A stretch of DNA of 64,000 bases from Bacteroidales bacterium (GTDB taxonomy: Bacteria > Bacteroidota > Bacteroidia > Bacteroidales > VadinHA17). Below, piece after piece: positions 17,855 through 28,163 of this stretch (position 1 is the stretch's first letter; each line of letters opens with the position of its first letter). Under the pieces are notes generated by a model. That model was not told the DNA's origin. It worked only from the letters and a program-made list of their open reading frames with translations, and did no database searches. The translations under genes were made by a program, and so were the position numbers. The stretch lies in assembly GCA_016709865.1 (NCBI GenBank), contig JADJLX010000003.1:186001-250000 (forward strand). The letters are read 5' to 3'.

Positions 17855-19105
17855 ATGAAATCATTTCTTTCTAAAGTATTCTTGTCCCTTACTCTTACTG
17901 TTATAACAGCAGGCATTGTAAACAGTCAGCTTATTGAATGGAGAGGGCCAGACAGGTCGGGTATTTATAATGAAACAGGATTATTGAAGAAGTGGCCCGA
18001 TGGCGGTCCAAAACTTATCTGGGAGGTATCTGGCATGGGCGATGGTTATTCTTCTGCAACGGTTACAGATGATGCCATTTATGTTACAGGCAGAAAAGAT
18101 GATTCAGACATTCTCTTTGCACTTACCCTTGACGGAAAGGTAAAATGGGAGACTGTTTACGGCAAAGCATGGACTAAAAATCATACCGGATCGAGATCTA
18201 CTCCAACATATTACAATGGGAATATTTTCCTTATCAGTGGCAGTGGCGATATTGTTTGTGTCGATTCGAACGGAAAGATCAAATGGTCGAAGAATCATTA
18301 TGCACTTTATGAAGGAACGCCAATAATGTTCGGGATCTCAGAATCACCACTTATTGTTGACAATATGGTTATTGCTTCGCCGGGGGGGAAGAAAGCATCA
18401 GTTGTTGCATTCAATGTTAATGATGGTAAAGTAATGTGGGAGACTGAGCCTATCGATGTGAGTCCACAGTATATAAACCCTAAGCTTATAGAATATGCAG
18501 GTAAGAAGATGATTGTAACTGTTATGGCTACAAATATTTTTGCAGTTAATGCAAAAGACGGCAAAATATTGTGGAAAGTTGATTATGCTGCTGAAAATGC
18601 TGGAACGGGAAGGGTTATGAAAAATCATGCCATTACACCAATTTATAAGGATGGACATATCTTAATAGCTAATGGATACAACTGGGTGGCATTGAAGCTG
18701 AAGCTTTCAGCCGATGGTAATTCAGTTGAAAAAGTATGGGAGAACCGGAATTTTGATCCCCAGCATGGTGGTGTGGTTCTTCTGGGCGATAAGATTTACG
18801 GATCAACACACCAGGCACAACCGGTTGATAACTGGATCTGTGTAGACTGGAATACAGGCAAAACCCTCTGGACAGAGAAATGGTATGTAAGAGGATCAAT
18901 TATTTCAGCAGATGGAATGCTATACCTTTTTGAAGAGAAATCAGGTCATGTAGCCCTTGTTAAACCGGATCCCGCAAAGCTTGATATAGTAAGCGAATTT
19001 CAGATCACAAAAGGGGAAGGACCTTTCTGGGCTCATCCTGTCATAAGAAAAGGCAGGCTTTATATGAGGCACGGTGACTATCTGATGGTTTACCAGATAA
19101 AATAG
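17855..19105 (+). CDS. PQQ-like beta-propeller repeat protein, exported
   Basis: Secreted propeller protein, 416 residues, related to BamB/PQQ-dehydrogenase-like repeats. A signal peptide (1-25, ending VNSQ) is followed by EWRGPDRSGIYNETGLLKKW, the usual opening of this subfamily, then repeated blades with G-K-x-x-W motifs (DGKVKWETV, NGKIKWSKN, DGKVMWETE, DGKILWKVD, TGKTLWTEK). No dehydrogenase catalytic or PQQ-ligand residues are evident and it is shorter than PQQ dehydrogenases. Such proteins often accompany DUF1080 and Gfo/Idh/MocA genes. Its role is unknown; binding or scaffolding is plausible. It converges with the CotH gene, with 27 bp between. Confidence 0.85.
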   Translation: MKSFLSKVFLSLTLTVITAGIVNSQLIEWRGPDRSGIYNETGLLKKWPDGGPKLIWEVSGMGDGYSSATVTDDAIYVTGRKDDSDILFALTLDGKVKWETVYGKAWTKNHTGSRSTPTYYNGNIFLISGSGDIVCVDSNGKIKWSKNHYALYEGTPIMFGISESPLIVDNMVIASPGGKKASVVAFNVNDGKVMWETEPIDVSPQYINPKLIEYAGKKMIVTVMATNIFAVNAKDGKILWKVDYAAENAGTGRVMKNHAITPIYKDGHILIANGYNWVALKLKLSADGNSVEKVWENRNFDPQHGGVVLLGDKIYGSTHQAQPVDNWICVDWNTGKTLWTEKWYVRGSIISADGMLYLFEEKSGHVALVKPDPAKLDIVSEFQITKGEGPFWAHPVIRKGRLYMRHGDYLMVYQIK

Positions 19106-19132
19106 GCACAACAAAAGGATCTGTTGAGGATT

Positions 19133-21163
19133 TTAATATTTGACAATTTTCCTAGTGTACACTTTATCTGATGTCCGGATCTTAAGGATATAGATTCCCG
19201 CCCGTAATGAATGAAGATCTGATTCGTAAGAGAGGCTATTGACATATTCTTCTTTGAGCAACTGGCCCTGAATACTGTAAAAGCTGACTTGTTTAATTTC
19301 AGACGGGGCGGCAACTCTAAGCAGATCTTCTACTGGATTTGGATAAAGCGTCAGGTCATCATCGCCTGCAACACTTCGGTCAGAAACAACTATGTCATCT
19401 GATGCTGACCAGTTTCCCGGAATAGTGTTGTCAAGACCAGGATCTTTCAGTTTAAGATATTTTCCGTTTCCGTCGGCATCAGGCCAGGGTATGGTATCGG
19501 AGTAATGAACTTCGTCGATTACATTTCCGTAACGGTCGGCCAGGACAATTTTCTGTCCTTTATTTGATAAATGCCTTGTAAACTGACCGAACGGATCACT
19601 TCCGTACTTTGTCCTGAATGCCATTATATTACCTGCAAGAATTATTGAAGAGTTTGATTTCATTGTTGAGTAAAACGGGAACTGGTACACAAAACCTGTT
19701 CCGCTGAAATAGATCCCGTCCATATTAATATCCTTATCTCCGTTATTTGTGATCTCTATGAATTCATGATCATCGCTTTCGGTGAGTGATACAGACGACG
19801 GAGGATGATACATAATACCCGAGATAACAAGAGGAGGAACAGGTATATTTTCACAATCTGCAGAAGAGCCAATATTACCGTTTATCCATTCGGTTCTGAC
19901 ATTGAGGAAAGTCTTGATTTTACTGACCTCTTCCTGAAGATTCCCTACAGATGACCAAAGTGCATTATCTCTTATTGCTGCTTCGTTTATTTTATTCCTG
20001 GTCTGATCCAGAAATGATTCAATGACGGAAGTATTCAATGGCTGTCCGGGTTTTGTCAGTTCACTCCATCTTTTCGACATATAGCAATTGAACTGCTTGT
20101 TGCGGAAGAGGTCCCTCCAGAATCTTGATCCTTCATTATCACCGTTTGAGAACTGCCAGACATTTGTTTTGCTCCTGTTAAAACCCCATATGAAAATATC
20201 GTTACCATAGGTCAGATCGCAGTCCCAGACGGGTCCGGCCCTGAGCTTGCCGTTTCTGTCTTTATGAAAAAAGGTGCTGAACATATAGGCATCTGCATTG
20301 GAGGCCAGCTCATTGATCAGCATATAGTCAATAAATGAAGGGATATCGATATATTCAGATATTTCGCTGAGATCAGAATTTAGGGAATAAAAGGCAGATG
20401 TTTCGAACACCTGGAACTGGGTTTTAATGTAGTTGCTCTGCACTGATGTAATCTCATCCGGCTCAGGCTGCTCGTGAATGTAACCAATTGCTGCACCGAA
20501 AGAGCTGTACATAGTCCAGGCTATAGGGTCACCGCCCGTAGTTTTATCTGCTTTAATAATATAGCCGCCTGTAAGGTTCGGCAGGGTATTGTCTGTCTTG
20601 CTGATATCGCTTATATCCACTCTGTTATCATCAGCTTTGATCTTCTCCTGAAGCAGGTATAATCCTTTGTAGGTGCCATTTATTACCAATTCACAGTAGG
20701 CAGTGCGTGATGCATATTCCCCAATCATCCGGGAGAGATTGTAGGAAAGGTAATCGCGCATTAATGATGGATCGAAGACCATTCCGTTGAGGATCCAGTC
20801 ATTTTCAGGCGGCATACCAAGAAGACTTACATTATTATTTGTTTTGTTGTCGTCGAGGAGTGTTGAAAATCCGTATTGTTTCTTCGGGCGTGTCTGGGTC
20901 GAGGAGCCTCTTATCTCAATCTCTATTTTCCCGTTATAATTGAGAAATGCCGGATTATTTACATCTGTGAGGTAGTTTCTTTCTCCGTTTCCCCTGTCAA
21001 TTATCTTCATTGAAGCTATTATCCTGGGATTATCAACGATCTGTGTAACACCTGGTGTTGTAATTATCACAATAGGAAGGTTGCTGTCAGTAAACTCCTG
21101 GGCACGGGAAAACATGTTTATAAAAATCAGGAGAAACGATATGATTGCGGTGTGTTTCATCAT
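19133..21163 (-). CDS. CotH-kinase family surface protein with lamin-tail domain and T9SS sorting signal
   Basis: Secreted protein of 676 residues. Signal peptide 1-21 (ends SRAQ). The CotH-like domain (about 70-400) carries SLMRDYLSYNLSRM, YKGLYLLQEKIKADDNRVDI and GPVWDCDLTYGND, matching conserved CotH motifs. A lamin-tail-type beta domain follows (about 450-580, EFIEITNNGDKDINM). The last 75 residues (LYPNPVEDLLRV...YILKIRTSDKVYTRKIVKY) are a type A T9SS sorting domain, so it should be exported by the Por system and attached to or released at the surface. CotH domains are atypical kinases; activity here is untested. Confidence 0.9.
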   Translation of the reverse strand: MMKHTAIISFLLIFINMFSRAQEFTDSNLPIVIITTPGVTQIVDNPRIIASMKIIDRGNGERNYLTDVNNPAFLNYNGKIEIEIRGSSTQTRPKKQYGFSTLLDDNKTNNNVSLLGMPPENDWILNGMVFDPSLMRDYLSYNLSRMIGEYASRTAYCELVINGTYKGLYLLQEKIKADDNRVDISDISKTDNTLPNLTGGYIIKADKTTGGDPIAWTMYSSFGAAIGYIHEQPEPDEITSVQSNYIKTQFQVFETSAFYSLNSDLSEISEYIDIPSFIDYMLINELASNADAYMFSTFFHKDRNGKLRAGPVWDCDLTYGNDIFIWGFNRSKTNVWQFSNGDNEGSRFWRDLFRNKQFNCYMSKRWSELTKPGQPLNTSVIESFLDQTRNKINEAAIRDNALWSSVGNLQEEVSKIKTFLNVRTEWINGNIGSSADCENIPVPPLVISGIMYHPPSSVSLTESDDHEFIEITNNGDKDINMDGIYFSGTGFVYQFPFYSTMKSNSSIILAGNIMAFRTKYGSDPFGQFTRHLSNKGQKIVLADRYGNVIDEVHYSDTIPWPDADGNGKYLKLKDPGLDNTIPGNWSASDDIVVSDRSVAGDDDLTLYPNPVEDLLRVAAPSEIKQVSFYSIQGQLLKEEYVNSLSYESDLHSLRAGIYILKIRTSDKVYTRKIVKY

Positions 21164-21276
21164 TGCCTTTTCCGGCTTATAAAAGTAGCATATCTTTAGT
21201 TCCCGTCAATTGTTTTCAATAGTTTGGTTGAAGGTAATCAGTTATCTGAATTGGGAAGATATTTTCCCATCTTTAT

Positions 21277-21284
21277 TATCTTTG
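21277..21284 (+). promoter_or_regulatory. Possible -7 box upstream of the GH16 gene
   Basis: TATCTTTG matches TAnnTTTG and lies 69 bp before the GH16 start in the divergent gap with the CotH gene. The -33 region is weak (TTGG 22 bp upstream), so this is only tentative. Confidence 0.4.
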
Positions 21285-21352
21285 TATAAGAAGGTTACTT
21301 ACTTACAGGTACTCTTTTTGCAAATAAACTGATAATAAATATCACTGTTCCA

Positions 21353-22465
21353 ATGATAAAGAGTTACATTCTTTTAAGTACACTGATTATAAATACCTTC
21401 ATTAATGTCTCCTGTAAAAAGAACTCTGATGATCTTAAGCCTTCTGTAACTATAAATGGTGTGGTTGAGGTTGCAGAGGATATAACCGGATCGACAGCAG
21501 ATGTAAGCGTGTATCTTTCAGCTTCATACGAAAAAGAGGTAAGCCTTGACTATTTCACATCAGACAGTACTGCTGTCGCAGGAAAGGATTATGTTGGAGT
21601 AAGTTCAGGACAACTGATATTTCAGCCGGGTGAAGTATTGAAGACCATTAAAATCAGTATTATTCCGGATACTGCACAGAAGAAGGATGTGATCTTCAAG
21701 CTGGTGTTCAGAAATCCTGTTAACTGCAATCTTACCGGCAGAGATCTGCAAATTAAGTTAATGAATGTCGATTATTCCAGGCTTGTCTGGAGTGATGAAT
21801 TCAATACAGGTCAGCTGAATACAACATTCTGGAATTATGAACTTGGTGGAGGCGGCTGGGGCAACAAAGAGCTTCAGGTATATACCAATTCAATCGAAAA
21901 TGTGCACATCGATAGTGGTTATCTGCATATTTCAGCCCTTAGTCCGATTCCCTCCTCATATACGTCAGGCAGGATAACAACAAAGGGGAAGAAGGAATTT
22001 ACTTATTTCAGGGTTGATATACGTGCCAAAGTGCCTGAAGGACAGGGAGTGTGGCCTGCTCTGTGGGCTCTCGGTGGCAATATTTCAACTGTTAACTGGC
22101 CAAAATGCGGAGAAATTGATATAATGGAACTTTTAGGTCATGCGCCGGCAACTACTTATGGAACAGTGCACTGGGATGCAAATGGGCATCAGATGAAAGG
22201 AAGCAGTTATTCACTTACTTCAGGTAAATTCAGTAGCGGATTTCATGTTTTTAGCCTTATCTGGACACCCGGCCGGTTTAAATGGTTAGTTGACAATAAA
22301 GAATATTATAGTCTGAGCAGAGCCGAGATCAGTGGTTTTCCTTTTGATCTCCCGGAGTTCTTTATCTTTAATGTTGCTGTAGGAGGAAACTGGCCCGGTT
22401 CGCCTGACCAGACTACAAAATTTCCTCAGCATCTGATCGTTGATTATATAAGGGTTTATCAATAA
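21353..22465 (+). CDS. Calx-beta + glycoside hydrolase family 16 lipoprotein
   Basis: Surface lipoprotein endo-glucanase candidate, 370 residues. The lipobox NVSC puts the lipid Cys at residue 21. A Calx-beta domain spans about 33-140 (FTSDSTAVAGKDYVGVSSG, the usual core), then the GH16 domain from VWSDEFNTGQLN (about 143) to the C-terminus. The catalytic motif is GEIDIMELLG (about 252-261), with nucleophile and acid/base Glu in ExDxxE. GGGGWGNKELQ and the EIDIME form are typical of laminarinase/beta-1,3(4)-glucanase members, so laminarin-like glucan is the best guess. It leads an apparent run with an outer-membrane protein 12 bp downstream. Confidence 0.9.
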   Translation: MIKSYILLSTLIINTFINVSCKKNSDDLKPSVTINGVVEVAEDITGSTADVSVYLSASYEKEVSLDYFTSDSTAVAGKDYVGVSSGQLIFQPGEVLKTIKISIIPDTAQKKDVIFKLVFRNPVNCNLTGRDLQIKLMNVDYSRLVWSDEFNTGQLNTTFWNYELGGGGWGNKELQVYTNSIENVHIDSGYLHISALSPIPSSYTSGRITTKGKKEFTYFRVDIRAKVPEGQGVWPALWALGGNISTVNWPKCGEIDIMELLGHAPATTYGTVHWDANGHQMKGSSYSLTSGKFSSGFHVFSLIWTPGRFKWLVDNKEYYSLSRAEISGFPFDLPEFFIFNVAVGGNWPGSPDQTTKFPQHLIVDYIRVYQ

Positions 22466-22477
22466 AATTGAATTACA

Positions 22478-23680
22478 ATGAAGAAGAACCTTTTTCTCCT
22501 TATTACAGCAATAAATCTCATTGCTGTTTCCCCGGTTTATACACAGAGCAAAGTTGCTCTTACTGATAAGGCCGGAATATTGACAGGTGAGACTGAGACA
22601 ATGCTTTCAGAGCGGTTACGTGCTGATTCATATGAACTCACTTCAATGATTGATACCAGGAGGAGATGCGACTACTGGTTTGTTACACTATCGACGCAGG
22701 ACAATGAATTATTTATGTCTGTATCAGATTGCAATGACAAAGCCGCCGGATCGAAGAATATAGGATCTAAGATTGTGACAGCCAATGATTCAGAAAAAGC
22801 TCTTCTTCTCTATTATGCTTTTTCAGAAATAATTAAGAATCCTTATAAAAGTACCGGTGATCTCACACCCGAATCCTTAAAAGAGGTTTCTGAAGAACAA
22901 AGTGTTCAGGATAAACCCCTGACAGATCCCGGCCAGCATAAGTCGCGGTACTTCTTTTCTCCTTCTTCATATAATCTTGAGAAGGGGGAACTATACTATA
23001 ATACATTGTACTTTTTTGTACACGATGTACAATATGGAATAAGTGATAAATTCTCGATTGGAATGGGAACCACAATTATGGGATTCCCATTTTACCTTAC
23101 ACCGAAGGTTACTATACCTGTAAATGAAAAGTCGGCGGTTGCTGTTGGTGATATGCTGATTATAGGAACCTGGGGAACCAATTTCTCGGGTAACCTTTTG
23201 TATGCAACTTACACAAGGGGGAATTCTTATAATAACTTCACTATTGGAGGAGGTTATCTTTATCTGGGCGACGGTGAAATCACTAATAAAACTAATTCGC
23301 CTGTCCTAAACTTTGCCGCTCTTCTGCAGATCTCAGACCACATCTACTTCATCACCGAAAACTATACCTCGGTTGTAAAGACCAAACAGACTGCTAATTA
23401 TAGTTACTATAATAATAATCCCCCCTATGATTATACATATTACAGCGAACAGTATGAGCAGAATATGTTCTTTTTTTACGGGATGGCAGGGTTCCGGTTT
23501 ATTAACAGGAACAAAGATGTAAGGAGCTGGCAGTTTGGCCTTTCATATATTTTCCGTTCATATGGGGAAATTCCATGGGTATATAAGGGGAACTACTGGT
23601 ATACAAATGCTTACAACGAAACAAAGTTTGTTGCATTCCCTGTTATCGGGTATGCCAGAAAATTCTCAGCAAAATATTAG
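22478..23680 (+). CDS. Predicted outer-membrane beta-barrel protein, unknown function
   Basis: Exported protein of 400 residues, family not recognised. Signal peptide 1-22 (ends VYTQ). An N-terminal soluble region (about 25-150) is followed by about 240 residues of alternating aromatic and glycine-rich strands (YFFVHDVQYGISDKFSIG, NNFTIGGGYLYLGDGE, FRFINRNKDVRSWQFGLSYI) typical of a beta-barrel. It lies 12 bp after the GH16 gene and 53 bp before the SulP/carbonic-anhydrase gene. Co-transcription with the GH16 gene is likely; a role in glycan handling is only suggested by that. Confidence 0.72.
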   Translation: MKKNLFLLITAINLIAVSPVYTQSKVALTDKAGILTGETETMLSERLRADSYELTSMIDTRRRCDYWFVTLSTQDNELFMSVSDCNDKAAGSKNIGSKIVTANDSEKALLLYYAFSEIIKNPYKSTGDLTPESLKEVSEEQSVQDKPLTDPGQHKSRYFFSPSSYNLEKGELYYNTLYFFVHDVQYGISDKFSIGMGTTIMGFPFYLTPKVTIPVNEKSAVAVGDMLIIGTWGTNFSGNLLYATYTRGNSYNNFTIGGGYLYLGDGEITNKTNSPVLNFAALLQISDHIYFITENYTSVVKTKQTANYSYYNNNPPYDYTYYSEQYEQNMFFFYGMAGFRFINRNKDVRSWQFGLSYIFRSYGEIPWVYKGNYWYTNAYNETKFVAFPVIGYARKFSAKY

Positions 23681-23733
23681 CCGGGCAAAAATCTGATCCG
23701 TAAATTTCAAAAAATCTTTCCAACGCTTTTTTT

Positions 23734-26139
23734 ATGAGTACTTCAGAACGATTCAAAAGGGAACTGAACAAGCATATCCCGTCAACGCAATGGCTTAAGG
23801 ATTATTCTCTTACTGTATTTGGCAGCGATGCGGTCTCCGGTGTTACTCTTGCTGCTTATGCTATTCCGGTGTCTCTGGCTTATGCCACCCTGGCAGGCCT
23901 GCCACCCCAATATGGAATCTATGGATATCTTATTGGAGGTATTTTTTATGCTTTGCTTGGTACAGGTAAGCAACTGGCAGTTGGCCCGACATCTGCCATT
24001 TCCATGCTAATTGGAGTTACGCTTGCCAATCTCTCAGGAGGAGATATCCAGCGCTGGGTCGATTTAGCCTCATTATCGGCCCTCATATTTTCCGGAATGA
24101 GTATTCTGGCATATATTCTCAGACTAAGCAGTATAATAAATTTCATCAGCGAAATTGTATTAGTGGGTTTTAAAGCCGGTGCAGCAATTGCTATCGGACT
24201 TTCACAGCTTCCGAAATTATTTGGAGTACCGGGAGGAGGCGAGGGATCAATAGAGCGCGTTACTATTCTTGCAGGACAATTGTCGGCAACAAATATTGCA
24301 GTTTTAATATTTGGTATTTCAGCGATTATCTTATTGATAGCCGGGGAAAAACTTTTACCAGGCAAACCGGTTGCAATTGTTATTGTGGCAATATCGGTTC
24401 TGATTATTACGTTTACCCCGCTTGGCTCAATGGGGTTTAAAACAGTTGGAGTTATACCAAGCGGGTTGCCTGAATTAAAGATGCCATCTTTAAACCTGGT
24501 TGATATAGGGGAAATTATTCCTCTGGCATTTGCATGTTTTCTTTTAGCTTATATTGAGAGTGTATCGGCAGCTAAAACACTGGCACAGAAAAACGGATAC
24601 GAGATTGACACACGTCAGGAACTGCTTGCTCTGGGAGTCGCTAATCTGGCAACTTCAATTGGACATGGATATCCTGTAAGCGGAGGTTTATCACAGTCAG
24701 CCGTGAATGAGAAGGCTGGTGCAAAAACCCCTGTTTCTCTTGTAGTTGCTTCATTAAGCATCGCTGTCTGCCTCCTGTTTCTGACAGGATTACTTAAAAA
24801 CCTTCCAACAGTAATACTTGCTGCAATTGTCCTGGTAGCTATAAAAGGATTATTCGATCTAAAGGCAATGAAGAGGTTATATAAAGTTAACCGCTTCGAT
24901 CTTGCTATAGCACTTATTGCTTTAGTCAGTGTTATAATTTTCGGTATTTTACATGGTGTACTTATTGCAGCATTGTTCTCTCTGATCCTGATTATCAGGA
25001 ATGTATCTAGTCCTCATGTGGCATTTCTTGGCCGGATTCCGGGAACCAACAGGTACACCGACATAAAGCGGCATCCTGATAATGAACTGATTCCGGGTGC
25101 TCTGATATTCCGTGTGGAATCAACCCTGGTTTACTTCAATGTAGCAACAATTTACAATACTGTATGGGCCAAAGTTAAGTCGATGGATTCATCTTTGAAA
25201 GTTGTAATCTTCGATCTTAGCACATCTGCAACAATAGACTCAAGCGGAGCCAGGCTTATTAAACGTTTATATGAAAATCTGAAAGCCAGAAATATTGAAT
25301 TCAAAGTTGCCGAAGCACACTCAGAAGTGCGTGATACTCTGAGGATTGAAGAGATTGAGCATTTGCTCGGTCATGTAAGCCGGCGCGATACACTTCATGA
25401 TATTATAGTTACTTCAATAGGAGAGAGGGAACCCGATATCAAAAAGCCTGCTGTAAAACCAAAATCATTGAATACACCTGAGATTGTTGCTCAGATTGTA
25501 TTGGGAAATAACTATTTTACACAGACCCATCCCAAGGAGTATTTTGAAAGTTTCGGGTATGAGCAAAAACCCTACATTACGCTTGTAACATGTTGTGATT
25601 CAAGAGTTCCGCTTAACTCGCTGTTGCCCGACACGTCTAATAAGGTTTTTTCAATACAGAATATTGGAAACCAGATTTTATCAACAGAAGGCTCTGTTGA
25701 TTATGGCATATATCATCTGAAAACACCGCTGCTATTCTTTCTGGGACATTCAGACTGCGGAGCAATAAAGGCTTACTTAAAAGGATTTGAACAGGAGACT
25801 TATAATATAAAACACGAGCTTGACTTCCTTCAGCCGAGTATAAAGGAACTGGAGACAAATAAGGATTTTGGGAAGCTCCATTCTCATATTGTCGAAAAAA
25901 ACCTTGATTACCAGGTTAATATAGCCTGTAAGAAATATAAGGATCTGGTACAGTCCGGGCAGCTTACTGTTATGGCCGGATACTATGATTTCAAGGGTGA
26001 ATTTGGTAAAGGAATGGGCGACATCGTAATTGTAAATGTAAACAAGCATAAGTCGGTTGAAGAATTACATAGTCATCCATTGTTTGAAATGCTTTCAACA
26101 GCTCAGAAAGAATTACATATCGGCAGGCTGCCTGTTTGA
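23734..26139 (+). CDS. SulP anion transporter - STAS - beta-carbonic anhydrase fusion
   Basis: Inner-membrane anion transporter fused to carbonic anhydrase, 801 residues. The SulP permease domain (about 10-430, ten or more TM helices, LAGLPPQYGIYGYLIGG and GPTSAISMLIG) is followed by a STAS domain (about 456-560, IDSSGARL) and a C-terminal beta-carbonic anhydrase (about 582-800). The anhydrase keeps its zinc ligands: Cys and Asp in CCDSR (about 619-623) and His/Cys in GHSDCGA (about 670-676). SulP-CA fusions are known and are thought to couple bicarbonate transport to CO2 hydration. One uninterrupted frame with no sign of frameshift. It precedes a CocE/NonD hydrolase by 40 bp. Confidence 0.95.
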   Translation: MSTSERFKRELNKHIPSTQWLKDYSLTVFGSDAVSGVTLAAYAIPVSLAYATLAGLPPQYGIYGYLIGGIFYALLGTGKQLAVGPTSAISMLIGVTLANLSGGDIQRWVDLASLSALIFSGMSILAYILRLSSIINFISEIVLVGFKAGAAIAIGLSQLPKLFGVPGGGEGSIERVTILAGQLSATNIAVLIFGISAIILLIAGEKLLPGKPVAIVIVAISVLIITFTPLGSMGFKTVGVIPSGLPELKMPSLNLVDIGEIIPLAFACFLLAYIESVSAAKTLAQKNGYEIDTRQELLALGVANLATSIGHGYPVSGGLSQSAVNEKAGAKTPVSLVVASLSIAVCLLFLTGLLKNLPTVILAAIVLVAIKGLFDLKAMKRLYKVNRFDLAIALIALVSVIIFGILHGVLIAALFSLILIIRNVSSPHVAFLGRIPGTNRYTDIKRHPDNELIPGALIFRVESTLVYFNVATIYNTVWAKVKSMDSSLKVVIFDLSTSATIDSSGARLIKRLYENLKARNIEFKVAEAHSEVRDTLRIEEIEHLLGHVSRRDTLHDIIVTSIGEREPDIKKPAVKPKSLNTPEIVAQIVLGNNYFTQTHPKEYFESFGYEQKPYITLVTCCDSRVPLNSLLPDTSNKVFSIQNIGNQILSTEGSVDYGIYHLKTPLLFFLGHSDCGAIKAYLKGFEQETYNIKHELDFLQPSIKELETNKDFGKLHSHIVEKNLDYQVNIACKKYKDLVQSGQLTVMAGYYDFKGEFGKGMGDIVIVNVNKHKSVEELHSHPLFEMLSTAQKELHIGRLPV

Positions 26140-26179
26140 TGGTGAGCTCGCCGTATTTTAGAATTATAACTTTTGTAAA

Positions 26180-28081
26180 ATGAAAAAAATCTGCCTTATT
26201 GTCATTTTAAGCTTCTGGTTCATAATGTCATACGCCCAGAATGCAGATAGTATATGGATTGTAAATAACTATACAAAGATCGAGAGGCAGATTCCGATGA
26301 GAGATGGTATTAACTTATTCACATCGATTTATATGCCAAAGGATATGTCCGAAAGTCATCCTGTTTTAATTGAACGGACACCTTATTCCTGTGCCCCTTA
26401 CGGAGAGAGTAACTGGAAGAGTTATTGGAATTCGTATTTAAAGTATTACCTGCGGGAAGGCTATATTATGGTAACCCAGGATGTAAGGGGAAGATGGATG
26501 AGCGAAGGAGAGTTTGTAAATATCAGGCCCTTTAATCCCGACAAGAAGTCGGTTAATGATATCGATGAGGCAAGTGACACCTACGATGCAATTGACTGGC
26601 TTATCAAAAATATACCTAATAATAATGGTAAAGTTGGTGTATTCGGGATCTCATACCCCGGATTTTACTCAACCATGGCGGCTGCCAGCAATCATCCCGC
26701 ATTAGTTGCTGTTAGTCCGCAGGCTCCGGTGACTAACTGGTTCATTGGCGATGATTTTCATCATAACGGGGTATTTTTTATTCTTGATGCTTTTAGTTTC
26801 TACTCTGTTATGGGGTCTGGTTTTGGCGCTCCTCATCCCGTACCAACATCGGTTGCAGCCAAGACTATTAATCCCCCAGTGTTCGACAATTATAAATTTT
26901 ATCTTGAGACAGGTCCTCTGTCTTCATTCTCAAAGATACTTGGTTACAACAATGACTTCTGGAAAGACCTGTTTGCACATCCCGACTATGATGCGTGGTG
27001 GAAAGCCCGCGATGCACGAAATGCAACAAAAAATCTAAAACCGGCAATGCTTTGGGTAGGCGGATTATTCGATGCGGAAGATACCTGGGGAGCCTGGAAT
27101 TCATACAAGGCAGCTGAATTGAATAATCCAGGGAAAGAATTTAATAAACTTGTAATGGGTCCGTGGTATCATGTACAATGGGCAAATAGTGACGGTACCC
27201 ATCTCGGAAATATCAATTTTGGCAGCAACACTTCGTTATGGTATCAGCAGAGAGTAGAGATTCCCTTTTTCAATTTCTATCTGAAAGGAAAAGGAGGTGC
27301 ACCTAAACTCGCTGAAGCAACAATTTTTATTACCGGGGAAAATGCCTGGAGGGAATTTGATCAGTGGCCACCAAATGCAAAGGAAGATAGACTGCTCTAT
27401 CTTCAAAAGGGAGGAGACCTAGACTGGAAACTGCCACAATCAGGTTCCGGCTATACAGAATACCTGAGCGATCCGGCTAAGCCGGTTCCTTATACGGAAG
27501 ATGTTCATTATGTCAGGACAAGGGAATATATGACTGACGACCAGCGCTTTGCAGAACGCAGACCTGATGTTATTGCGTTTAAAACTCCCGTTTTAACTGA
27601 GGATGTTACTGTTACCGGTGTAGTAACAGCTGATCTCTATGCCTCCGTTTCAACGACTGATGCCGATTTTGTAGTGAAGCTGATTGATGTATTCCCCGAT
27701 AATCTTTCTTATAATAAACCTGATATATATGCTGATTCTGATCCTGAGAATATATATCCGATGGGAGGTTATGAGATGCTGGTACACGGCGAGATTTTCA
27801 GAGGAAGATACAGGATGAGCTTTGAAAAACCAGAAGCATTTACCCCGGGTAAGGTTGAACAGGTAAGATTTGACATAAGTGATGTGGCTCATACCTTTAA
27901 AAAAGGTCATCGGATAATGGTCCAGATCCAGAGCAGCTGGTTTCCGCTTGCTGACCGTAATCCTCAGAAGTTTGTCAATATATATGAAGCAACGGAAGCA
28001 GATTTTCAAAAAGCGACCATAAAAGTTATGCATACTGACAAATACCCGAGCAGTGTTAGACTGCCGGTTTTAAAGAGGTAG
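26180..28081 (+). CDS. CocE/NonD (X-Pro dipeptidyl-peptidase S15-type) hydrolase, exported
   Basis: Periplasmic or secreted serine hydrolase, 633 residues. Signal peptide 1-20 (ends SYAQ). The alpha/beta-hydrolase domain has QDVRGRWMSEGEF, nucleophile Ser about 157 in GISYPGF and a later catalytic Asp region around GGLFDAEDTWGAW. The C-terminal jelly-roll (about 400-630, TGVVTADLYASVSTTDADFVVKL) is the X-Pro dipeptidyl-peptidase C-terminal domain. Relatives include cocaine esterase, cephalosporin acylases and glutaryl acylases, so substrate is open. It starts 40 bp after the SulP fusion and may be its operon partner. Confidence 0.9.
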   Translation: MKKICLIVILSFWFIMSYAQNADSIWIVNNYTKIERQIPMRDGINLFTSIYMPKDMSESHPVLIERTPYSCAPYGESNWKSYWNSYLKYYLREGYIMVTQDVRGRWMSEGEFVNIRPFNPDKKSVNDIDEASDTYDAIDWLIKNIPNNNGKVGVFGISYPGFYSTMAAASNHPALVAVSPQAPVTNWFIGDDFHHNGVFFILDAFSFYSVMGSGFGAPHPVPTSVAAKTINPPVFDNYKFYLETGPLSSFSKILGYNNDFWKDLFAHPDYDAWWKARDARNATKNLKPAMLWVGGLFDAEDTWGAWNSYKAAELNNPGKEFNKLVMGPWYHVQWANSDGTHLGNINFGSNTSLWYQQRVEIPFFNFYLKGKGGAPKLAEATIFITGENAWREFDQWPPNAKEDRLLYLQKGGDLDWKLPQSGSGYTEYLSDPAKPVPYTEDVHYVRTREYMTDDQRFAERRPDVIAFKTPVLTEDVTVTGVVTADLYASVSTTDADFVVKLIDVFPDNLSYNKPDIYADSDPENIYPMGGYEMLVHGEIFRGRYRMSFEKPEAFTPGKVEQVRFDISDVAHTFKKGHRIMVQIQSSWFPLADRNPQKFVNIYEATEADFQKATIKVMHTDKYPSSVRLPVLKR

Positions 28082-28163
28082 CTATCAGCTAATGTCTTTT
28101 TTTATCGGGAAGGGTACACAGTCTGTTAATCATCAGATTATCAATGTATACGAAAAAATAAAA

